Below, in pieces: positions 8,513-16,810 of a stretch of 63,307 nt of DNA. Every line of letters starts with the position of its first letter. Position 1 is the first letter of the stretch. The notes under the pieces were generated by a model. The model searched no databases. It was not told the origin of the DNA and saw only the letters and a list, made by a program, of their open reading frames with translations. This stretch comes from Pelolinea sp. Lineage in GTDB: Bacteria > Chloroflexota > Anaerolineae > Anaerolineales > Anaerolineaceae. The stretch spans positions 1 through 63,307 of the forward strand of contig JAUYCC010000046.1 in assembly GCA_030692365.1 (NCBI GenBank). Reading direction: 5' to 3'. The translations under genes and the position numbers were made by a program.

Positions 8513-9898
8513 ATGGAAGGCTTTTTAACAGCATTAAAAGCCGTGATTGATAATCTCGGCGCAACTGTAGTGCTCCCCATCATTATTTTCTTTGTTGCTC
8601 TGATTTTGGGAGCAAAACCCGGTAAGGCGTTCCGCGCCGGTGTAACCATCGGTATCGCTTTCATTGGCATTAACCTGGTCATCGGCTTGATGTGGGGTAC
8701 CCTTTCCGGCGCCGCCCAGGCGATGGTGACCAACTGGAAAATCACGCGCGACGTTGTGGATGTCGGCTGGCCGTCAGCCGCCGCAATCGCGTTCGGTACT
8801 GACGTTGGCCTGTGGGTTATCCCGATCGCTATCCTGGTGAACCTGGTCCTGCTGCTCTTCAAACTGACCAAGACCCTCAATATCGACATTTGGAACTTCT
8901 GGCACTTCGCATTCCTGGGCTCCATGGTTTACATGGTTTCCAATAACCTGGTCTATGGTCTGATCACCGCAGCAATAGCCGCCGCGCTCGCTCTGTTCCT
9001 GGGCGACTGGACTGCCAAAGCAGTGCAATCCTTCTACAACCTGCCCGGCATTTCCATCCCGCACCTAACCACCGCCCCCGGCGTTCCTTTCGCCATTGTG
9101 ACCAACTGGCTGCTCGATAAAATTCCCGGTGTCAAGGACTGGAAAGCCGATCCCGAAACCATCCAGAAGCGCTTTGGCGTTTTTGGCGAACCCGTCATCC
9201 TCGGCCTGGTCATCGGCCTGGTGCTCGGCGCTCTCGGTTATTACAATGCCGAATCAGCAGCTGTCAAGATTCTCCAGACCGGTATGAACCTGGCTGCGGT
9301 TATGCTTCTGCTGCCCCGTATGGTCCAGATCCTGATGGAAGGCTTGATCCCGGTTTCCGAAGCTGCACGCGATTTCATGCAGAAGCGCGCCAGCGGACGT
9401 GAGATCTACATCGGTCTCGATTCCGCCATCCTCATCGGTCACCCGGCTGCCATTTCATCGTCCCTCATCCTGGTCCCGATCGCGATCCTGCTGAGCGTCA
9501 TTCTGCCCGGCAACCGTGTCATTCTCTTCGCTGACTTGGCCATAATCCCCTTTGTTGTGGCGCTCTTCGCCCCTCTGATGAAGGGTAACATTTTCCGCAT
9601 GATCGTTGCTGGCATCCTGGAACTTGCTGTTGGTTTCTACATCGCAACCGCAATGTCCCCACTGTTCACCGCTGCTGCCCAGAATGCTGGCTTTGCCATG
9701 CCTGAAGGCGCTTCTTCGATCACCAGCATCGGCGATGGTTTCCTGTGGCCGCAGTTCGTGTTCACCAAATTGGTGCAATTCCTGGGCGTGTTCGGCATCG
9801 TTGTCGCAGCCGCTTTATTGGCTGTTGCCTGGTTCATGTTCTTGAAGAACACCAAGGCTTGGGAAGTTGCCGCAGGCGCTCCCGTCGAGAAGAAATAA
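8513..9898 (+). CDS. PTS galactitol-type enzyme IIC permease
   Basis: A 461-residue polytopic membrane protein of the GatC family, with about ten hydrophobic segments. It shows the family blocks NLVIGLMWGTLSGAA and TDVGLWVIPIAI and the conserved loop LDSAILIGHPAAISSSLIL (about residue 300). A Shine-Dalgarno (GGAGGT) precedes ATG 8513. Codon choice is strikingly biased to CTG, ATC, GTC, AAC and GGC compared with the IIA and IIB genes next door, as expected for a highly expressed transporter or a gene of different origin. The substrate is a hexitol, pentitol or related sugar by family; the exact sugar is unknown. Confidence 0.93.
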   Translation: MEGFLTALKAVIDNLGATVVLPIIIFFVALILGAKPGKAFRAGVTIGIAFIGINLVIGLMWGTLSGAAQAMVTNWKITRDVVDVGWPSAAAIAFGTDVGLWVIPIAILVNLVLLLFKLTKTLNIDIWNFWHFAFLGSMVYMVSNNLVYGLITAAIAAALALFLGDWTAKAVQSFYNLPGISIPHLTTAPGVPFAIVTNWLLDKIPGVKDWKADPETIQKRFGVFGEPVILGLVIGLVLGALGYYNAESAAVKILQTGMNLAAVMLLLPRMVQILMEGLIPVSEAARDFMQKRASGREIYIGLDSAILIGHPAAISSSLILVPIAILLSVILPGNRVILFADLAIIPFVVALFAPLMKGNIFRMIVAGILELAVGFYIATAMSPLFTAAAQNAGFAMPEGASSITSIGDGFLWPQFVFTKLVQFLGVFGIVVAAALLAVAWFMFLKNTKAWEVAAGAPVEKK

Positions 9899-9932
9899 CC
9901 TTAAGCTTGTTCAGGTTATAGTGTAAAAAATG

Positions 9933-9960
9933 TTGGGGCGGTCCAAAAAGACCGCCCCAA
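9933..9960 (+). terminator. Strong hairpin after the PTS IIC gene
   Basis: TTGGGGCGGTC at 9933-9943 pairs perfectly with GACCGCCCCAA at 9950-9960 around a CAAAAA loop, an 11-bp GC-rich stem 35 bp after the IIC stop. There is no T-tract after it, so it may be an attenuator or an mRNA-stabilising element rather than a full terminator. The next gene starts 20 bp later. Confidence 0.6.
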
Positions 9961-9980
9961 ATTAAACTCACAGGTGAATC

Positions 9981-10367
9981 ATGATTTATGCCTTTATCCG
10001 GTCATTTATCGGCGGTTTCGGCCGCGCGCTCATGGATTTTTATATCGCGAACAGCCTGGTCATCAACGGGCTGCTTCTGGGGTATGCACTTATTGTCTTT
10101 ATTTCTCACAGGAATTATTTTCTTGCTCTGGAAAGAATTATTGTTGAATTGGGGTTGATAAAAGAAGGTGAAAAAAATAAACTGATCAGAAAAGTAAATT
10201 CTTCCGATTACACAGGTCTGCAATGGGATAAGGTGCGTAAGGGTATCTGGTTTCCATTTATATCCGAACCTAAAAAATGGACTTTTCGGTTTTGCACCAC
10301 CCATTACATCAAATCGGAATTTTCTCTGGAAAAAATAAACCAATTTATAAAAGATCCAGGGAAATAG
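9981..10367 (+). CDS. Hypothetical single-pass membrane protein in the PTS operon
   Basis: A 128-residue protein of unrecognised family. One strong hydrophobic helix spans about residues 22-42 (IANSLVINGLLLGYALIVFI). A cytosolic-looking C-terminal half follows with charged and aromatic residues (GIWFPFISEPKKWTF). It starts 20 bp after the post-IIC hairpin, behind CACAGGTGAATC, a weak Shine-Dalgarno. It sits between the permease and the cupin gene on the same strand, so it is probably an accessory subunit or part of the same pathway. No function can be assigned. Confidence 0.7.
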   Translation: MIYAFIRSFIGGFGRALMDFYIANSLVINGLLLGYALIVFISHRNYFLALERIIVELGLIKEGEKNKLIRKVNSSDYTGLQWDKVRKGIWFPFISEPKKWTFRFCTTHYIKSEFSLEKINQFIKDPGK

Positions 10368-10375
10368 AGGTAATA

Positions 10376-10741
10376 ATGTCAGTTGTTCACAGATTTAATG
10401 GCAAGCCAAATGATTACCGCTGGGAAGGTGTAAAGGTCCGCGAATATGATGATGAATTCGAAGGCGTAACCCGCCAGGTTTTCATAGGTCCGGATGAGGA
10501 CTCGAATAATTTCCACATGCGCTATTTCCATCTTGAGCCGGGTATGCACAGCAACCTGGAAAGACACCCACATGAGCACGGGGTTTTGATTTTGCACGGT
10601 AAGGCCAAGGTACAGCTGAACGATGAGTTCTTCGATGTTCACCCAAATGATGCCATTTTCATCTCGGGCAATGACTTGCACCAGTTTGTTGCAACCGGTG
10701 ACCAGCCGCTGGGCTTTCTGTGTGTGATCAAAGCCAAATAA
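10376..10741 (+). CDS. Single-domain cupin protein
   Basis: A 121-residue small cupin. The first metal-binding motif is visible as ERHPHEHGVLILHGKAKV and the second as the NDLHQFVATGDQPLGFLCV strand, giving three or four His/Glu ligands. Such proteins are often sugar or keto-acid isomerases, dioxygenase-like enzymes or ligand sensors. ATG 10376 has GAGG upstream and leaves 8 bp after the preceding gene. The longer in-frame ORF from 10277 runs through that gene and is not used. The location between a sugar PTS and a URO-D-like gene suggests a catabolic role; the exact reaction is unknown. Confidence 0.85.
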   Translation: MSVVHRFNGKPNDYRWEGVKVREYDDEFEGVTRQVFIGPDEDSNNFHMRYFHLEPGMHSNLERHPHEHGVLILHGKAKVQLNDEFFDVHPNDAIFISGNDLHQFVATGDQPLGFLCVIKAK

Positions 10742-10757
10742 AAGAAGAACTAAAGCC

Positions 10758-11909
10758 ATGGCTATGAATTCTAGAGAAAGAGTCATCAAAGCGATCAATC
10801 ATCAGGAACCGGATCGCGTTCCGCTGGATTTAAACCCCCTGAATGATTTTTATCTGAACCTGAAGCAGTATCTCCATCTGGAAATTGAGGAACAGGTCAA
10901 GCATAATTTCGCAATGGAGGTCGTCCCGCATCCTTTGGTGTTGGAAAAACTGGGTATTGATATTACCTCAGTAAAACTTGGTTCGCCAAAAGTTAAAAAA
11001 AAAGAGCCTCGCAGCGACGGGTATATCGAAGACGAATGGGGAGTGGTTTACAGGGTCGTGGCGCAGCCGGGCGGGGGCAGTTACTGTGAGGTCGTCAAAC
11101 CGCCCTTAAAGGATGCCAAACTATCCGATCTGGTTGATTATCCCTGGCCGGTGCCAGACCTTCCGGGGAGGGGGGAAGAGGCGGAGAAAAACGCTAAAGC
11201 CTTATACGAAGATACCGAATTTGCAATTCTGGGCCGTTTTGGCGGCCCAATTACCGAAACCGCGCTTTATATGCTGGGCATGGAAAACTGGATGATCCGC
11301 CTTGCGTCGGAACCGGAATTCATGGAAGCATTATTGGGCAAGATTACCGATATTCAGATTGCCTTGGATCGAATTGGGCTTGAAGCCACCGCTAAATATC
11401 TCCAAATTTTCAAAGCCAGCGGTGAAGACCTGGGCATGCAGACCGGTCCGTTGTATTCCATGAAGATGTTTAGAAATCAATTGCTGCCTCATCTAAAGCG
11501 CCGTTTTCAAGCTGCTCGAAAGTACCTCGACAGCGTCAATCCTTCGGTGAAAATCATGCTGCATAGCTGCGGGAGCATCAGCAGGTTTATTCCTGATTTA
11601 ATAGAAGCCGGCATAGATATTATTGATCCGATCCAGCCGCGCGCGGCTGAGATGAATTCAGCTGACCTCAAAGCCAAATTCGGTGACAGGATTTCATTCC
11701 ATGGGGGGATTGATATTCAGCAAGTACTGCCATTTGGAACAAAGGAAGAGATTGAAGAAGAAGTTAAAAACCGGATCAATTCCTTAGGACCTGGTGGTGG
11801 CTACATCTTGGCTCCCGCGCATAATGTTCAGGCGGATGTCAAACCGGAAAATATCATTTATATGATTGAGGCGGCAAAGAAGTTTGGAATCTATCCACAT
11901 GCGGGGTAA
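10758..11909 (+). CDS. Uroporphyrinogen-decarboxylase-like (MtaA/CmuA-type) protein
   Basis: A 383-residue TIM-barrel protein of the URO-D superfamily, in the branch of corrinoid-linked methyltransferases and uncharacterised catabolic enzymes rather than true HemE. It has MNSRERVIKAINHQEPDRVPLD at the N-terminus, GEDLGMQTGPLYS, the zinc-binding-type HSCGSI motif, ISFHGGIDIQQVLPFGT and YILAPAHNVQADVKPENI. Many relatives have Cys or Ser before HN where this one has Ala. It starts 16 bp after the cupin and ends the co-directional run. No corrinoid protein gene lies next to it. The substrate is unknown; the context suggests action on a product of the PTS sugar. Confidence 0.87.
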   Translation: MAMNSRERVIKAINHQEPDRVPLDLNPLNDFYLNLKQYLHLEIEEQVKHNFAMEVVPHPLVLEKLGIDITSVKLGSPKVKKKEPRSDGYIEDEWGVVYRVVAQPGGGSYCEVVKPPLKDAKLSDLVDYPWPVPDLPGRGEEAEKNAKALYEDTEFAILGRFGGPITETALYMLGMENWMIRLASEPEFMEALLGKITDIQIALDRIGLEATAKYLQIFKASGEDLGMQTGPLYSMKMFRNQLLPHLKRRFQAARKYLDSVNPSVKIMLHSCGSISRFIPDLIEAGIDIIDPIQPRAAEMNSADLKAKFGDRISFHGGIDIQQVLPFGTKEEIEEEVKNRINSLGPGGGYILAPAHNVQADVKPENIIYMIEAAKKFGIYPHAG

Positions 11910-12014
11910 TGCCTGAGTTTACATCTGTTAAAGAATACATGCGGTTGTTTTTCTAATCAAAAAAAGACAAGGCTGTCACCCGAAGCGGTTGACATAATCA
12001 AGCTGTCTAGATAA

Positions 12015-12227
12015 CAAATTTTCCTTAAACCTGGGGAATACCACACATACAGTTCCAATGAGTTTTCAGCCATATATGACGGATTTTTTCAACATACGTC
12101 AGAATATGTGAATGACAAATACACTTACAGCGATCCGCAGATTGACAAGAAATTTACCGATACCAGCCCAATCTTTGAATTCCATGACTGGGAGAGTGTC
12201 ATTTTTAAAATCAGGGCAGTTTCTTAA
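12015..12227 (+). pseudogene. Gene remnant without start codon, family not recognised
   Basis: The intergenic stretch 11910-12298 holds an open frame from 12015 to TAA 12225-12227. It encodes a plausible C-terminal protein segment (FLKPGEYHTYSSNEFSAIY, later FEFHDWESVIFKIRAVS). It is preceded in frame by TAA and has no start with a ribosome site. The composition is coding-like, so it is probably a 3' remnant. The PGEYHTYS strand could be cupin-like, but this is a guess. Nothing else was seen in the gap. Confidence 0.35.
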
Positions 12228-12298
12228 AAGGAAATTAGACTTGAATAATTCAAATTCCTTATAGCTTATTGAAATTCCTAATACCTGTTATAACGGTT

Positions 12299-13069
12299 TC
12301 AACGCTCTGGTAGCGATAGGATAGAGATATATTCCGAAATCTTTTCGGTTTCCCAAACATCCTCATAGAAACCGATTATGTACAAACCGGCATCCAACTG
12401 TCCACCAATCTGGTCTTGAAGGGTGTGCCCAAATTCCAGCGGCTCATCAGGACCGAAACGGCTCGTGCGCTCTTCTTCGGTCAGGCAGGTCAGGTCTGAA
12501 TAGGGCAGTGCGTAACGCACCTGGAAGATACCCTGGTCGTAGAGTTCCTGGTCAAAGCTATCCAGGATGGGATTGCAGAAACCGGAAATCATAGTGCCGC
12601 CTGGGTGCAAGACCCGAAAGGCTTCTTTCCAGACCGGAAGCACGTCCGGGATGAAACAGTTGGAAATCGGATGGACTATGAAGTTAAAAGAGAAATCCGC
12701 AAAAGCCGACAGGTCAACCATATCGCCTTCCATGGTTGTGATATCCAGGTTTTCCCTGGCGGCCACTAGCTTGTCCTGATCAAGTTGGCGCGGGGAATTG
12801 TCAAACACTGTCACCTTTGCGCCTGCCGCCGCGAGGAACGGACCCTGCTGGCTGCCGCCGGATGCCAGGCAAAGCACACGGCAATCTTTTAAAGGCGGAA
12901 ACCATGTCGAAGGGACCGGCTTGGTGGGTGTTAGCAAAATTTTGAAATTTCCTAATCGCGCTTCAGCGATCTCTTCCGGTGAAACCGGGATCGTCCATTC
13001 ATTGCCTTTTTCAACCTCTTTGTTCCAGGCGTTTTTGTTGAAAGCGGTTACATCGACTTTGTGTTTCAT
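12299..13069 (-). CDS. Class I SAM-dependent methyltransferase
   Basis: A 256-residue Rossmann-fold methyltransferase. Motif I is [20 protein letters not shown], followed by [15 protein letters not shown] (the acidic residue at the end of beta2) and [15 protein letters not shown] later PGGTMISGF strand is also typical. It resembles the YcgJ/UbiE-like family annotated generically as small-molecule methyltransferases. It stands alone on the minus strand; its 5' end is divergent from the DinB-like gene with an 85-bp gap. The substrate is unknown. Confidence 0.85.
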   Translation of the reverse strand: MKHKVDVTAFNKNAWNKEVEKGNEWTIPVSPEEIAEARLGNFKILLTPTKPVPSTWFPPLKDCRVLCLASGGSQQGPFLAAAGAKVTVFDNSPRQLDQDKLVAARENLDITTMEGDMVDLSAFADFSFNFIVHPISNCFIPDVLPVWKEAFRVLHPGGTMISGFCNPILDSFDQELYDQGIFQVRYALPYSDLTCLTEEERTSRFGPDEPLEFGHTLQDQIGGQLDAGLYIIGFYEDVWETEKISEYISILSLPER

Positions 13070-13154
13070 AATGATCCTTTTAAATCAATTTCAGGGTGTT
13101 ACTGGATGAAAAATGTTATCATGAATTATTAGAAATCAATAAAGAGGAGACAAA

Positions 13155-13703
13155 ATGAAAGAATTGCATATCCTTAACCAACTACGGTTTACCCGTTCAG
13201 AATTTCAAAGGGGATTCACGGGTGTCAATGAGGAAGAAAGCCGGCGCCGTTTTATGCCAATTAACAGTATTGCCTGGATAGTGGGACACCTGGCATGGCA
13301 TGAACAGCATTACTGGCTGAAACGCGCCCAAGGTATTATTCCTTTCCCACAGCTGGATGAAATTACAGCTTTTGGAAAACCACCCGCAGATGTTTCCCTG
13401 AAGGAAATGGTTGATTTATGGGAAGCTGTAATCAAGGCATCGGATGATTACCTTACCAAATTATCCGCCGATGATTTATTAAAGAAATTAATTGTCAATG
13501 GCAAAGAATTACCTGCCAATATTGGCACGATGATTACGCGCGTCATTTATCATTACTGGTACCACACAGGTGAGATGCAAGCCATCCGCCAGCTGTTGGG
13601 GCATCAGGATTTGCCAAGTTATATCGGAAATGGAATTGAAACCGTTGGGCAATTTTATTTGGATGATTTAAGCCTGGAAAATTTGAAAGATTTATCCAAT
13701 TGA
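13155..13703 (+). CDS. DinB-family protein
   Basis: A 182-residue four-helix-bundle protein of the DinB/YfiT superfamily. The metal-site histidines are seen in IVGHLAWHEQHYWLK (helix 2) and in YHYWYHTGEMQAIRQLLGH (helix 4). Members bind Ni/Zn and act as thiol-dependent S-transferases or stress proteins. A strong Shine-Dalgarno (AGAGGAG) precedes the ATG. It is not part of an obvious operon. Confidence 0.87.
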   Translation: MKELHILNQLRFTRSEFQRGFTGVNEEESRRRFMPINSIAWIVGHLAWHEQHYWLKRAQGIIPFPQLDEITAFGKPPADVSLKEMVDLWEAVIKASDDYLTKLSADDLLKKLIVNGKELPANIGTMITRVIYHYWYHTGEMQAIRQLLGHQDLPSYIGNGIETVGQFYLDDLSLENLKDLSN

Positions 13704-13764
13704 GAAACCTGAATTTCTCCATTTATGAAAATAAATGTGCTTCTCATTTTCCGGAGGTGCAGTT

Positions 13765-13896
13765 ATGAATCCGCTATGGTTTAGATATCTTTATCTGGCC
13801 GGGTTAATTGGGACTTATATTGTCCGATTTTCGGGTGTGGCCAATGCTGCGAGAAACACAAATTATAAAGAAATCCCCAATCTCATTCTTCGGTAA
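13765..13896 (+). CDS. Short ORF, possibly the N-terminal remnant of an integral-membrane methyltransferase
   Basis: A 43-codon ORF with an excellent Shine-Dalgarno (GGAGG, 7 nt before ATG). The peptide MNPLWFRYLYLAGLIGTYIVR is hydrophobic at the start and resembles the first helix of isoprenylcysteine-methyltransferase-like proteins. It then ends in a short polar tail. Its last 14 bp overlap the 3' end of the convergent minus-strand gene. It is either a genuine micro-membrane protein or a truncated gene; the ribosome site argues that it is or was translated. Confidence 0.4.
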   Translation: MNPLWFRYLYLAGLIGTYIVRFSGVANAARNTNYKEIPNLILR

Positions 13897-14140
13897 TGAG
13901 GAAAACCGAAGTGAGCGCTTTGACCGGTTTATCGGTTTTGACTGCTACCTCATCGCCTTTTTTTGCGGCAATAAGGATTTCGTGCTCGATTTGCATGGAA
14001 GAGATCTGCTGGGTAAAATCTGAGCCATGCCCCAGGAAGTGTACGGTATCGCCTTTAGCCAACGGATTTGAAAGCAGAATGGTGGCGACGCCGAGGCGGT
14101 CAAAATAATGGGTGACTTCACCCACTCGTGTTCCAGACAT
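13883..14140 (-). CDS. EF-Tu domain-2-like beta-barrel protein
   Basis: An 85-residue protein that is essentially a free-standing translation-factor domain 2. It has VGEVTHYFDRLGVATILLSNPLAKGDTVHFLGHGSDFTQQISSMQ compressed into a beta-barrel, then IEHEILIAAKKGDEVAVKTDKPV. Similar single-domain proteins occur in archaea and anaerobic bacteria, often near U32 peptidases, and are annotated as translation elongation factor-like. A GGGAGG Shine-Dalgarno precedes the ATG. The role is unknown. Confidence 0.82.
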   Translation of the reverse strand: MSGTRVGEVTHYFDRLGVATILLSNPLAKGDTVHFLGHGSDFTQQISSMQIEHEILIAAKKGDEVAVKTDKPVKALTSVFLITEE

Positions 14141-14220
14141 GATGTTTCCTCCCGCGGAATCTCCGCTTACTTTATATTATAAGGATTCTGTCAATTATCA
14201 ATAAGGATACAATTGCCGAT

Positions 14221-15192
14221 ATGAACGCAATAGAAGTTAACCAGCTAAGAAGAGTTTATAAAACCACCATTGGCGTGGTCCGCCGCAAGGTTAAAGAAGT
14301 AGTGGCTGTAGACGGGATTTCATTTGACATCCGTGAAGGAGAATTGTTTGGGCTGCTTGGCCCGAACGGCGCAGGAAAAACTACCACTGTAAAGATGCTC
14401 ACCACGCTGCTCATTCCGACCGGGGGTTCGGCTTCAATTCTTGGGCTGGATGTGGTCAAAGATGCGGAAAAGGTACGTCCGCGCATCGGTTTTATTTATG
14501 GTGGAGACCGGGGGCTCTATTGGCGGCTTTCTGGCTTGGATAATCTGCGCTATTTTTCAACCTTGTATTATGTCGATCCGGGTGTGGCAAAAAAACGCAT
14601 TCCGGAATTGATCGAAATGGTCGGCCTGACCGGACGGGAAAAAGAAAAAGTTGAAGGTTATTCACGCGGGATGCGCCAACGGCTCCACATTGCCCGCGCG
14701 CTGCTGCATGATCCCCAGGTGCTTTTCCTGGATGAACCCACTATGGGTTTGGATCCGATCGGGGCGCGCGAACTGCGCTCCGCAGTGCTCAACCTGCAGT
14801 CTGCCAACAAGACAATTTTGCTGACCACGCATTATATGTTTGAAGCGGATGCGCTATGCCAGCGTATTGCGGTGATCGATCAAGGCAAGATTGTGGCTCT
14901 GGATACGCCTGAAAAATTGAAACAGACCGTTAACGACCTGTCGGTGGTTGAGATTGAAATCTTTGGCATACCGCCGGAATATATTGAAAAGATCAGCCAG
15001 CTAGATTTTGTGGATAACGTGGCAGTAGAAAACCATGATCAGCGCCAGGTAATGTTGATTCACACGCCTAAAGGGTCCGAGGCGATCCCGCTTCTGGTGG
15101 AGCAACTTAATGGACTGAAACTGGGGAAGGTTGTCACCCGGGAGCCTACCCTCGAAGATGCTTATGTACGCCTGGTCGGAGGAGCAGAATGA
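14221..15192 (+). CDS. ABC-2 type exporter ATP-binding subunit
   Basis: A 323-residue ATPase of the DrrA/CcmA-like ABC-2 exporter class. It has Walker A GPNGAGKTTT, signature YSRGMRQRLHIARALLH, Walker B VLFLDEPTMGLDP and switch His in LLTTHYMFEA. The C-terminal 90 residues form the regulatory extension seen in drug and lipid exporters. A TACAAT hexamer ends 7 bp before the ATG and no Shine-Dalgarno is visible, so the message may be leaderless. It overlaps the first permease gene by 4 bp (ATGA). Confidence 0.93.
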   Translation: MNAIEVNQLRRVYKTTIGVVRRKVKEVVAVDGISFDIREGELFGLLGPNGAGKTTTVKMLTTLLIPTGGSASILGLDVVKDAEKVRPRIGFIYGGDRGLYWRLSGLDNLRYFSTLYYVDPGVAKKRIPELIEMVGLTGREKEKVEGYSRGMRQRLHIARALLHDPQVLFLDEPTMGLDPIGARELRSAVLNLQSANKTILLTTHYMFEADALCQRIAVIDQGKIVALDTPEKLKQTVNDLSVVEIEIFGIPPEYIEKISQLDFVDNVAVENHDQRQVMLIHTPKGSEAIPLLVEQLNGLKLGKVVTREPTLEDAYVRLVGGAE

Positions 15193-15989
15193 ACTGGGAG
15201 CGCATCAGGAAAACTTTTAATGTCATCGCTCTGACGTTTGAAGTTGAAATGCGCCAGAATCTGACCGATGGGTTTGTGGTTTTTGGCATCCTCCTTCAGC
15301 CGCTCATTATTGCTTTTATGGCGTTGTGGATGTTAAAGGATAAAGGTCCAGATTACTCTATTTTTGTGGTGGTGGGTTCCGGGATGACTGGCCTCTGGAC
15401 TACCCTGTTGTTTAACGGTGGAAATAGTATTACCGGTGAACGTTGGAATGGCACGCTGGAATCGCTGGTCGGATCACCAAGTTCTCTGCGCGTGATTGTC
15501 TTTGGAAAGGTTTTGGCCAATATCACCCAATCATTGCTATCTATGATTGTCTGTTACAGTTTCATTTCGCTGGTCATAGGCTATCCACTCATCATTGCTA
15601 ACCCGCTATTATTCTTTATCTCGGTTGTTTTTTCTATATTCGCTTATGTTTGCTTTGGCCTGGTCATAGCCTCCCTTTTTATATTGATCCAGGATATCGG
15701 CCGCATGATCAATACTCTGGAATTCCCGGTGTATATCCTGTGCGGATTTCTTTTCCCTATTGCATTATTACCCGGCTGGACAACACCCCTCAGTTATTTG
15801 CTCTCACCTTATTGGGCAGCGCAGGCGCTTCACGGATCTGCCAGCGGCACTCAAACAACTGGCCAAATCATGGGCTATTGGGGATTATTGCTGGGATTTA
15901 GCGTGGTTTATCTGGTTTTGTCCCGCGGATTGTACCGGGTGATCCTGTACAAAGCGCGTGTTGACGCTTCTCTGGATACGGAAGGATAA
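15189..15989 (+). CDS. ABC-2 type transporter permease 1
   Basis: A 266-residue integral membrane protein with six predicted hydrophobic segments in the ABC-2 pattern. An amphipathic start is followed by FGILLQPLIIAFMALWML. The NSITGERWNGTLESLVGSPSS coupling loop fits the family and the last helices are GLLLGFSVVYLVLSRGLY. It works with the ATPase encoded just upstream and with the second permease. The substrate (drug, lipid or peptide) cannot be told. Confidence 0.9.
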   Translation: MNWERIRKTFNVIALTFEVEMRQNLTDGFVVFGILLQPLIIAFMALWMLKDKGPDYSIFVVVGSGMTGLWTTLLFNGGNSITGERWNGTLESLVGSPSSLRVIVFGKVLANITQSLLSMIVCYSFISLVIGYPLIIANPLLFFISVVFSIFAYVCFGLVIASLFILIQDIGRMINTLEFPVYILCGFLFPIALLPGWTTPLSYLLSPYWAAQALHGSASGTQTTGQIMGYWGLLLGFSVVYLVLSRGLYRVILYKARVDASLDTEG

Positions 15990-15993
15990 GCAA

Positions 15994-16797
15994 ATGGCTA
16001 CTGACATCTTGGCAAATACCCGTATTTTTTTTGAAGGGGCTGTTCTTTCATACCGCGCATTGTTTCGCTGGCTCCGGCCTTCTACATATATCGCTTCCCA
16101 AGTACTGGCACCGCTTACCATGATGATCTTCTTTGTTTATATCGGGGCTTATGCCAGCGGCAGCAGCAACGCGTCTTATTATGTCATTGGCAACGCGCTT
16201 ATCTTCACTGCGTCAAGCGGCATTTTTGGTGTCACCATGAGCATAGGCGGTGAGCGCTGGGCAGGTACGCTTCCTTATTTATTTGGAGCGCCGGCGAATC
16301 GCATGGCGATGTTCGCAGGTCGTTCCTTGGTTCACATCCTGAATGGGATGCTGGGCGTTCTCATCGGGTTGGGCTGGGGCGTGCTGTTGTTTGGATTAAA
16401 TCTGACCAAAACTGACCCTTTGGCATTAATCTTCGTTATCATGGTGACCACCTTCAGTACCGCCAGCCTGGGGCTGCTGATGGGCTGCCTGAGCCTGATC
16501 ACTCGCAACGTCATGCTCGTTAACAATACTGTTTACTTTCTTCTTCTGCTTTTCTCTGGTGCAAACCTGGTGGTTGAAACTCTGCCGAAGTGGATGCAGG
16601 TGATTTCCCGCGGATTACCCCTAACGCGTGGAATTACAGCCTCCAGAGTAATTATCAACGGTGGAAAATTGCAGGATGTGCTGCCCATGATGCGCGTGGA
16701 ATTTCTGATAGGGTTGGGGTTTGCCCTCTTCGGATATGTCATGTTCAGAGTTTTTGAGATACAGGCGAAAAACCTCGGAACGCTCGATATTTTTTAG
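15994..16797 (+). CDS. ABC-2 type transporter permease 2
   Basis: A 267-residue permease with the same topology and the loop MSIGGERWAGTLPYLFGAP, so the exporter is a heterodimer of two diverged permeases. ATG 15994 is 4 bp after the previous stop and has GGAT-A-AG upstream. An in-frame ATG at 15958 inside the first permease is less likely. It closes a three-gene ABC-2 operon. Confidence 0.9.
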   Translation: MATDILANTRIFFEGAVLSYRALFRWLRPSTYIASQVLAPLTMMIFFVYIGAYASGSSNASYYVIGNALIFTASSGIFGVTMSIGGERWAGTLPYLFGAPANRMAMFAGRSLVHILNGMLGVLIGLGWGVLLFGLNLTKTDPLALIFVIMVTTFSTASLGLLMGCLSLITRNVMLVNNTVYFLLLLFSGANLVVETLPKWMQVISRGLPLTRGITASRVIINGGKLQDVLPMMRVEFLIGLGFALFGYVMFRVFEIQAKNLGTLDIF

Positions 16798-16810
16798 ATA
16801 CAATTCACCC

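Noticed and set aside
8774-9855. Long antisense frames inside the PTS IIC gene
   Set aside because: They follow from its GC-biased codon third positions; the products have no recognisable motif.
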